A stretch of 64,000 nucleotides of DNA from Enoplolaimus lenunculus (lineage: Eukaryota; Nematoda; Enoplea; Enoplida; Thoracostomopsidae), in assembly GCA_030248215.1 (NCBI GenBank), contig JASANG010000885.1, positions 124,001 through 188,000 of the forward strand, in the 5' to 3' direction. Shown here one piece after another: positions 25,201 through 34,200 of the stretch; position 1 is the first letter of the stretch; each line of letters starts with the position of its first letter. The position numbers were made by a program, and so were the translations under genes. A model generated the notes under the pieces. It did no database searches. It was given only the letters and a program-made list of their open reading frames with translations, and had not been told where the DNA came from.

Positions 25201-28200
25201 CCTAAGAATATAAACGGAGCAACTAATTCGCAATACTTCTAAGAATATAAACGGAGTAACCAATTTGCAACACTCCTAAGATTATAAACGGAGCAACTAT
25301 TTTGCAATACTCTTAAGAATATAAACGGAGCAACTCATTCGCAATACTTCTAAGAATATAAACGGAACAACTAATCTACAACACTTCTAAGAATATAAAC
25401 GGAGCAACTAATTAGCAATACTTCTAAGAATATAAACGGAGTAACTACTTCTCAACACTTCTAAGAATATAAACGGAACAACTAATTCGCAACACTCCTA
25501 AGAATATAAACGGAACAAATAATTCTCAACTCTCCTAATACTGTAAACGAAGCAACTATTTTGCCATACTCCTAAGAATATAAACAGAGTAACTCATTCG
25601 CAATACTCCTAAGAATATAAACGGAGTAACCAATTTGCAACACTCCGAAGAATATAAACGGAGCAACTAATCTGCAACACTTCTAAGAGTATAAACGGAG
25701 CAACTATTTTGCATCTTCCAAAACCAGAATGTCAGTTTTTATAAGGTGAATAAATATATCTTAAAAGTGAGCATTTCGTTTTCATAAATTCCTATCAATA
25801 GTTTCTTGAACATAAGAAACTTATGTTTGAAATATCTGGGACACTCAAATGTCTTTAGTTCTTTAAAATTATCAGTAGCTGAATTCAAAACTTTTCAGTC
25901 TTCTAAATGCGCAAAAATGGCCGTAGCAATCAAAACCAAGAGTCATTGCATTGTTTCAAAATTTTCTGGTTAAGAATGTAATGAAATTTTATTGCATTTA
26001 CTAAACTCAAATATTGGTTGATTCACATGTCTGACTTCAGGCTGCTATTTCAATATCCAACTCGCTCAAATGGAAATCCGGTGATCCAAACATACTTGTT
26101 CACTATCATTGGGAACTCGAGAATTACAAAGATGTCTTTGATGGTCTCGATTGCAAAAATGAAGATTATATTGGATGTGGCGGACAGGGCAACAACTGGT
26201 ACTCTTTTAGTATAATGAAGAGGTTTTATACTACTGTTACCGCGTTGTTATATAAGAAACAAAGATTTATTTAGTATTCGTGTACTATGCAGTGATTTAG
26301 TGTACGAAAAACCAGATCGCTACTCGTACAGCTATTTGCAATGGTCTCGACGAACATGATTCTGTCTTTAAATATTTAGTATTGTTCATCGCACCCCACC
26401 GATTGACTCTAGTTTATAGTAGTACAAAAATTAGAAACTGTCCCATTTTAAATATTGTGTAAAAATTGGCGTCCAACTGTTTGCAAGAAATTATATCGAA
26501 AATCACACAGAAATGAAACACTTTTCACAGGTTAAACCAACGCTGACAAAATATAAAAAATTAACAATAAAACCCTCAAGTGAGTGTTCATTGTGTAACC
26601 CGTAAAACCCGAGAACAAAGCATAAGAGAATATAAAGCGGCAAAACAACACAGATTTCATCCAAAGCAAACATTTGCGTAATTTTTTCAGCTATTACTGT
26701 GATTTTTGTGAAACTGTGATAAATCATCATTGGCCCCGAGAACCGGACGGCACTAAAAATGTCAGCTGTCCGTCAACGGATGGTGTCCCAGGCATACAAC
26801 GAATATATAAGTAAGTTAAAAATCACTAAAAAAATTACAAACTTGGCACAATTTAGTCGCAAATTCACGCGTGCCATGTTCACACGTATATTCAGCAGCA
26901 TGGTGACACGTTTTCAAACGCTGGTTAATTGCGTAGAATTACGTGAAAGCAATAGGCGTATAAAAAGGCTTATAGAATTTATGCACAGCCTTTACGTTTG
27001 CCAAAGTAAAAAACCTAAGTCATTGAGACCACTCGCCAAATGTTTTTACGGCATTACCTTGTGAGTTATATCAAGAGTGCATGAGATACAAGTGTGTGCA
27101 ACTCTTTCGGTTCCGCATGGAACAAAATGTACCACCGAGCGTTGCGTTTTTGGCCGACAACCCCCCTTGTTGAGAGGGGTGTCGCTGTCACATGCAATAA
27201 CCCGAAATTAAATTATATGCGGAGCAATTTGTTGCCGGATACATAAAGTGGCATGGTTCGCATAGGTTGCACCCCCTCTAAATACAGGGGGTAGGACAAA
27301 TTGTTTTCTACACAGAATGTGTCCAGTTGCATACTATTGTTACTATGCATCATCCAATCTTGGTTGTACTAAAATAATCAAATATGCTGTTCTGCAGTAA
27401 AATCAACTGCCGTAGATAATTCGTTCAATAATGATTCTCTGCTTAATATTTGTGGCAAAAATAAACTTAATATTAAAAAACTATTTACAACAAATTGCAT
27501 TATAATTTTAAGAAAAAATGTTTGCATCAATGATTGGGGCGATTTGGACGAAGAAAAAGACGGCGATCCTGATTTTCTATGCTACCCTGAGTTTGAACCG
27601 TATCGCGAAGCAATCACTGAAATTGGAGACGATGGTGGATATGTAAGTGAGAATTGTTACACGAAAATGGTCGTACTTTCAAACGTTGTATAGGGATTAT
27701 TTTACTTAAATTCACTTTAATTTCGTGCATTAAAACAACCTTCGACCTGTTGTGGTTTAAAAAGATGTATCGGCTCTTTAGTGTTCAATTGCTCGTATTT
27801 CGCGCTGTCGGAGCACGTTTTGTAATGTTTTGGGGGAACAAAAATTATGTCTGAAAAATTTGGTTCGCTAACTTGAAAAAGAACAGTGTGATATGTAGGA
27901 CTTGTACCGGGAACGTAGGGGGCGCAGATGGTACTCAGTTCCCCCAAGAAAAATTTTGCCCTCCAGAAACTTTTCAACCTTGCTTGTAAGTTATCGAAAA
28001 CTCTAGTATGCCCCTCCAGAAAAATTTTTGTACTCACTTAGTAAGGTAAGTTAGCTACGTTCCTGACCACTAGTGTGATTTAGTTTAAATAATAGCTTAA
28101 AAACAGTTTTGGCGGAATGTCAAAATTCAACATTTTCATTTTAGGGTGTTGTCAAAATGACCGTTAAAATTGCGACAAATGACACTAAATACTACGCGAA

Positions 28201-31200
28201 GCTCAAGAAAGACATGGCACCTTCAAAATTTCGTGTTTATCACAGGTTTGTTTAGTTCGATTTTAGGGCGGAGGTACGGAATATGGACCCCATAGAATTT
28301 AATAAAAGTTCATTTTATGGATTTCGACGTGCAGAGTTGAACGGTGCCAGTTTTAGCGTTGTAGGGTTCCCGGTTCAAAAGTTATTGCCCGTTAAATTTT
28401 AACTTTGTAATATATTAAACATGTACAAACAGCAGTCTAATTTGTGTAAGGAATAAACCTGGTTAAGCTTATATTTTGCGAACATGTGACTGATACATAC
28501 TTTCTGTTCTAATCTGTGGGTGTTTGCACTATAATTTCGAGGGCCATACCTTATGAACTGTTGGACGTGCAGCCATAAATATGGTACCGTGGAATTCAGC
28601 TCGTCGAGATCAATAAGATGGACCACTTTTTATCAAAATCCAACGGGGGTCCAGATTCCATACCTCCGCCCCGTAATTATTAGTATACATTCCTAACAGA
28701 ACTCCTGACGATATTCCTCAAGTTCACATGCTTTCTTGCTAAAATTGACCTTATAACTAATCCTTTTTCTGTTATTTAAAATTGATTCGGTTGCAAGTTA
28801 TGCAAGTTTCAAATTCGCGTCTTACCCCAGGAAACTATACCTGTGTCACGGTATGTGGCTGCTTATTTTTAATTTTCAAATTCAAACCGTCTCTTTTGTG
28901 TTGAATTTTAATATTTACTAGAATTTACGCCCAAATATTTTGTATAACAATTCGGAATACAAGGACTACGCTGCCTATTACTATGAAATCTACGAAAACC
29001 ATTGTTGTGTATTTTTAATATTTGCAGGAAATTGCTTCCAAAACTTTTGGAAAAGAATCAAATTGGATGCGGAATGGTACTGTTTGACACATGTACACGA
29101 CGCCCTGAACGAACAGCACCTGATGTTGATGGCATTCGACACTGGTACTGCCCGGGAAGCTCCAGACGTGATAATGGAAGAAGCTCTGAAGAATTTGACT
29201 AAACTATAAGTGCCTTTTATACGCTTAACCTTTTCTCACATGAATATTTTCTATTTTGTATAAGATCTAAAATATCCAACCAGGATTTGAATCGCAGTGT
29301 TCGAGTACGGAAGGTGTTTTATCATCATCACTCAGTTATAGAAGCTTGGCGTTCGAGTATAGGGGCTCTCACGTCATGCGGAGATTTTGTATTCCACAAA
29401 CACGTATTGCTTACACACTGCGTATTGTATATTTTTCATGCATAGCTGTTGGAACAAAAATATTTCTTGGAAGCAACGCTGTAGCCAGAACCCGCATTCT
29501 CAAATATGTGTAGCACCTATTACCATTTGCTGATAGGTTTTGTAACCTTCAAACCAGGGAATAGTTTTGAAATTCAGCGCATTTATTGCTTTCGATATTC
29601 TCTGGTACCGTGCAAATTTAGAGATCTGCAATTGCCGCAGTTCGTTAGTTTGAAAAGCTATTGCTAACTGGTGATAGGTGCTACATGCATTTGAGAATAT
29701 GGGCTCAGCTTTCAAACTGTTAAAAGGTCGCAACATTTTAAGACGGACATGCAAGGATTTAACATTTCATTCAACCGAAAATTTTTCAAAAAAACTCAAA
29801 CTTCCATGGTCCCGAAGGCTACAGGTAGTAGGCTGTTGATAATCATGTTACATTAAAAATCTGCGCATTTGCATGATACATAATGTCAATGATACACAAT
29901 GCACCGTACAGGTTGATGATTTTGCTTTAATTGCTAATACGATTTTGAATTTATTTCACTGCGTTCATGTGCATAATTCGCAAAAAATACATCAATTCAT
30001 CATTTTCCAAGTATACATCTGTGTAATTAAAGCTGGAATGCATCACATACGTAGTGTTGGCAACATTTCAGCATTACTTACAATATTTCGTTAAAACATG
30101 ATTATTCTGTGAAACAAAATTTGCTTGCAGATTGTTGTGCATTCGCTGTCTTTTACACATTGCGCAAAACCGGCTGACTGGTTATTTGCAATATTGATCG
30201 GCTAAGAACTCTTGTTTTGCTCATGTTCGTTTTTATTTAAGCATTTGCAAAGCTTAAGCTAAACTTTCAAGCTTCGAATAGTTGTAAACGTTATGTCAAG
30301 ATTTCAGTTGGTGTATGCAAGTCTATAATCTTAACGAGTTGCAGCATCAACGTTGGATTGATGAACTCGACCCATTTTTTAATTGTGATGGCTAGTATTT
30401 CAACTGATTGATATATTCCATGCGTCTAATCCCGGTTTATGAGTAAATAATAGTTCTAATTTGCACGTGTTTCTATATCGTTGTGCAAAAACATTTTATT
30501 ATATGTTCCGGCCAATGTAAAGAACACGGGCGGAACAGTATTATATGCATGTTCATAAGCCTAAGCCTAAGCCAGGCAAAAAATAGTCCAAAGCTTAAGC
30601 TTACTCTATTCTAGTCCGACAGAAAAACTCTCCGCCTCTGATCTTTACATGGGCCAATGTTCCTAACTTTTAGTAGAAGTTCTAAAAAGCCCAAACCAAA
30701 TATATCTAATTTAGGCTTGAAACTTAAATATATTTTAGTTATATATTTGTTGCAGCATACTGTGTTGTATTCAAATCAAGCAACACTTTTAGCATTTAAA
30801 GAACAAAGTCTTACCTGAAATGCCCAAGACGAACCAAACGCGCATACCATTGATATTAGCATTCGGTTTGTTCGTTGTCGTCGTTTCATATTTGCTAATT
30901 GACGGTCGGACGCTTTAACTCCTGCTTGACGTGCTTCTTTCATTTTCATTCCACCTTCTAAAACACAAAACAAAACAGTAGACAAATAGCAAATAAAAAT
31001 GTTCCATAAATATGGTGTACGGGTCCGCAGCCAAGGTTGGCCGGGGTAGCTCAGCGTCACTCCCCCTGAAAAAATGTTGCCTTCGCCTAGAAAATTTTCC
31101 ACCTTGCTTGTAAGTCAACCCAAAGCTTTGTATGCCCCTCTTGAAATATTTTAGCCCCCTAGGAAGGTGAGTTGGCTACGAGCCTGATGGTGTAGTTTGA

Positions 31201-34200
31201 CACCGTTAGGTATAACTGTCTGAATCATTCAAGCGTGCATTCCTGCCAAACGTTTAGTGACGTGTCAAATATTTTACTCACAAAAAACCTATGGAAGTTT
31301 GATGAAAAGTTGGGCCAATGTAAAGAACAGTTGCGGAACAGTATTATAAACAAATTCCTAAACCTAAGCCTAAGCCTAAGCGTAAGAATGAGCACATTCC
31401 TAAGCCTAAGCCTAAGCCTAAACCTATGTCAAGCAAAAAATTAGTCTAAAGCTTAAGCTTACTCTTTTGCCGTCCCACAGAAAAACGTTCCGCCCCTGAG
31501 ATCATTAAATGGGCCAAAAGTTGTACAGTAAATATTTGCGTACAAGTCGGGTAGAGTTGTGGCCATTCACTTGGAAACTGGAACCGGCCTCAGGGTTCAC
31601 AAGCTATCGCTCGCAAAATCTCAACTGATTAACAAATTCAAGTTGGAGAATTTGACATTTGAAACGGTCCTTTGATCGGTTTAAAGGTATATTATGCATG
31701 GTTCTAAAGTATACTAAAAATCCACAAAAATCCTTCTTAAAATGCAAGTGATACAAATAATTGTACCATCATAAAACAACCGTTCCTATGTAATTCGCAC
31801 AGTCAACATGGTTTATTTGCTAATAAAACCCATGGTTAGGAAAAATGACCAATGTTATTTTTAAAGACCATAACTTTATATTAAAGCATATTTCTAAGCC
31901 TAAGCCTAAGCGAAAAAATAAGCGTTAATCCAAAGCGTAAACTAAAGCAAAAAATAGTTTAAAATCTAATCCGACACTATTTATACAGTCGTAAAAGAAA
32001 ACCGGACGACCCTAAAAGTAACATGTGCCTCAAAACTTAATATTTCGAATGTTCCTATTGTATATTTTGGCCCGTGTAAAAGATCAAGGGCGCAACGTTT
32101 TTCTGTGGAACTACAAAACAATAAGCTTAAGCTTTAGACTGATTTTTTGCTTGGCTTAGGCTTAGGCTTAGACTTAGCCTTTTAAATATGCTAATAACAC
32201 TGTTCCTCCACCCGTGTTGTTTACATCGGTCTATATTTTTCAGGATTATTATGCATCGCTAAAGTTGAATCAATAAAAACTTACTTAAACTAAATATAAT
32301 TCGTCCGTAACAAAATCCAATAATAGCAAGTGGCACAAAAAACTGTAGCATCATGACGACAGCGCCGTAAATGCGACGAGTTGTTTGACTTTTCCAGCCA
32401 ACTTCGCTACAGAATTGACCGCACCAATTGGATCCCCAGTAGTCCGCAGTGATCAGTTTGTAGTTGAGTGCGGATGGCAAGCTTACTAGCGCCCCCATAC
32501 TCCATATTACTTAAATAAAATGGTTTGTTTATATCTCAGGGTGTAGAAAAGTGATACACTGCAGAAAACGGTGAGACAAATTGACTCCCTCTGAAATAGG
32601 CTCTACGGGACTACACAAACTGAGTCAAATTCGACTCCGCCAGAGTCAAACGTGCGGCGAAGTGAGTCGAAATTGACTCTGGCGGAGTTGAATTTGACTC
32701 AGTTTGGGTAGTTCCGTAGAGCCTATTTCGGAGAGAGTCAATTTGACTCACCATTTTTTGCAGTGTAGCAGCGTTCCAATCAGAAGTACATTTTGTCAAA
32801 AGCGGAATCAGAATCATAATCGGATTTATAGATTTTAAAATTTATTGAAATTTTAGCCGGAATCTGAATTCCGTTGGAACCCTGCCTGACAGTAAAAGTA
32901 ACGCAAACGGAAACGCGATATTTAAGTATGTAGAGCCACCATTTTAGTTACTTGTTATCGGACTATAGTTTAGCGACATTACATTATTCGGCCCATGTAA
33001 AGATCAGGGGCGGAACGTTTTTCTGTGGGACTACAATAGAGTAAACTCATTCTTACCCTTAGGTTTAGGCTTAGGCTTAGGCTTAGGTTTAGGAAAATGC
33101 TTATAATACTGTTTTGGTCCTGTTCTTTACATTGGCCCATTATTCAATGGTAAAAGAAGGTTCGCCATGGCCATACCATGTTGTACCCGGCGTCGGAACA
33201 TTATAAACTACGCAGCAAAAAAATGTTTACCAATAATTAGCACTAATGCGACACGTTTTCCAATTGGTTGAGTTGTTGGATGAACAATTAATATATAGCG
33301 ATCAACGGCAATTGCCAGTAACGTAAAAGTCGATATGATAATGCTCATTCCTGAAATTAGCTGCAATTATCAGTTAGGCCGTATTCACAGGTGCAAGTTT
33401 TTGCAGCAAAAACTTGCATGTACAACTTGCATGCGCAAGTTTGGTCACAAAGCAGCTTTGAAGTTGTTGCAGCTGCAAGTTATTCACTGGAATTCATGCT
33501 ATTGAATCTAATTCGCAGCTGTGAATGCAGTTGCAAGTCACTTTTGAATTTGTTGCATCTGCAGTTTGATTGGTCAATCGGAATGTTCCCTTGAAAAGAC
33601 TTGCAGCTCCAAGTATTTCGTGCATGTTGCAGCTGCGAGTTCTCGCTGTAAAAACTTGCACGTGTGAAGGAGCTTAATGTAAAGATAAGCTCGAATTTTT
33701 TTACTACAAAGTATTTTAAATACCTAAATATACGCCAGCCGACCAAGCTATCAAAGGTTCCAAAAACATCAACAATTCAGAAATAGCCAGGAAATGAAAC
33801 GTTTATAAAGGAGACGATCTTAAACGCATCTGAAAACTGCAACGTTACCAGCGGTTACTAGCAGTTTTTACAAGATGTACCTTGTATCAGCGGCAAGACA
33901 GAACACATAAGTTTGCCAAACACCCATGTTTTGTACTGAAGCGCATAACTTGATACAGGTAATGAGACAAGAACGACAAGTGAATCTATAAATATTTAGG
34001 TTTGATTTTATATGCAAAACATGATAACCACATCCCAGGTCTGGGTAAAGACATATGTCATTTTAAAAAACTCTGTCAGAAAGATGTTGATTAGAAATAG
34101 TGTCTGCAGAACCCATATGGACAACACAGACGCCTTGCTTACAGCATCTATTATGTCATTTACGGCTACAGTACACAGTGCATAATATCTTCATACTATA

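Noticed and set aside
23884-25713. Regular 37-bp repeats as a possible CRISPR array
   Set aside because: Units are directly adjacent without spacers and the DNA is eukaryotic.
26759-27064. 101-codon ORF starting MSAVRQRM
   Set aside because: It contains a perfect donor after 51 nt, and the same DNA fits a micro-exon of the nested gene in another frame.
33720-33800. A - strand stretch reading LAISELLMFLEPLIAWSAG, first taken for TM2 of the receptor
   Set aside because: It has no AG acceptor in the right place. The segment at 33881-33985 has canonical sites, matching phase and the WVFG and Cys signature.
34020-34200. - strand open frame with hydrophobic WVLQTLFLINIFLTEFF in receptor intron 1
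   Set aside because: It does not fit the receptor phases together with the family motifs and no family is recognised; probably chance.
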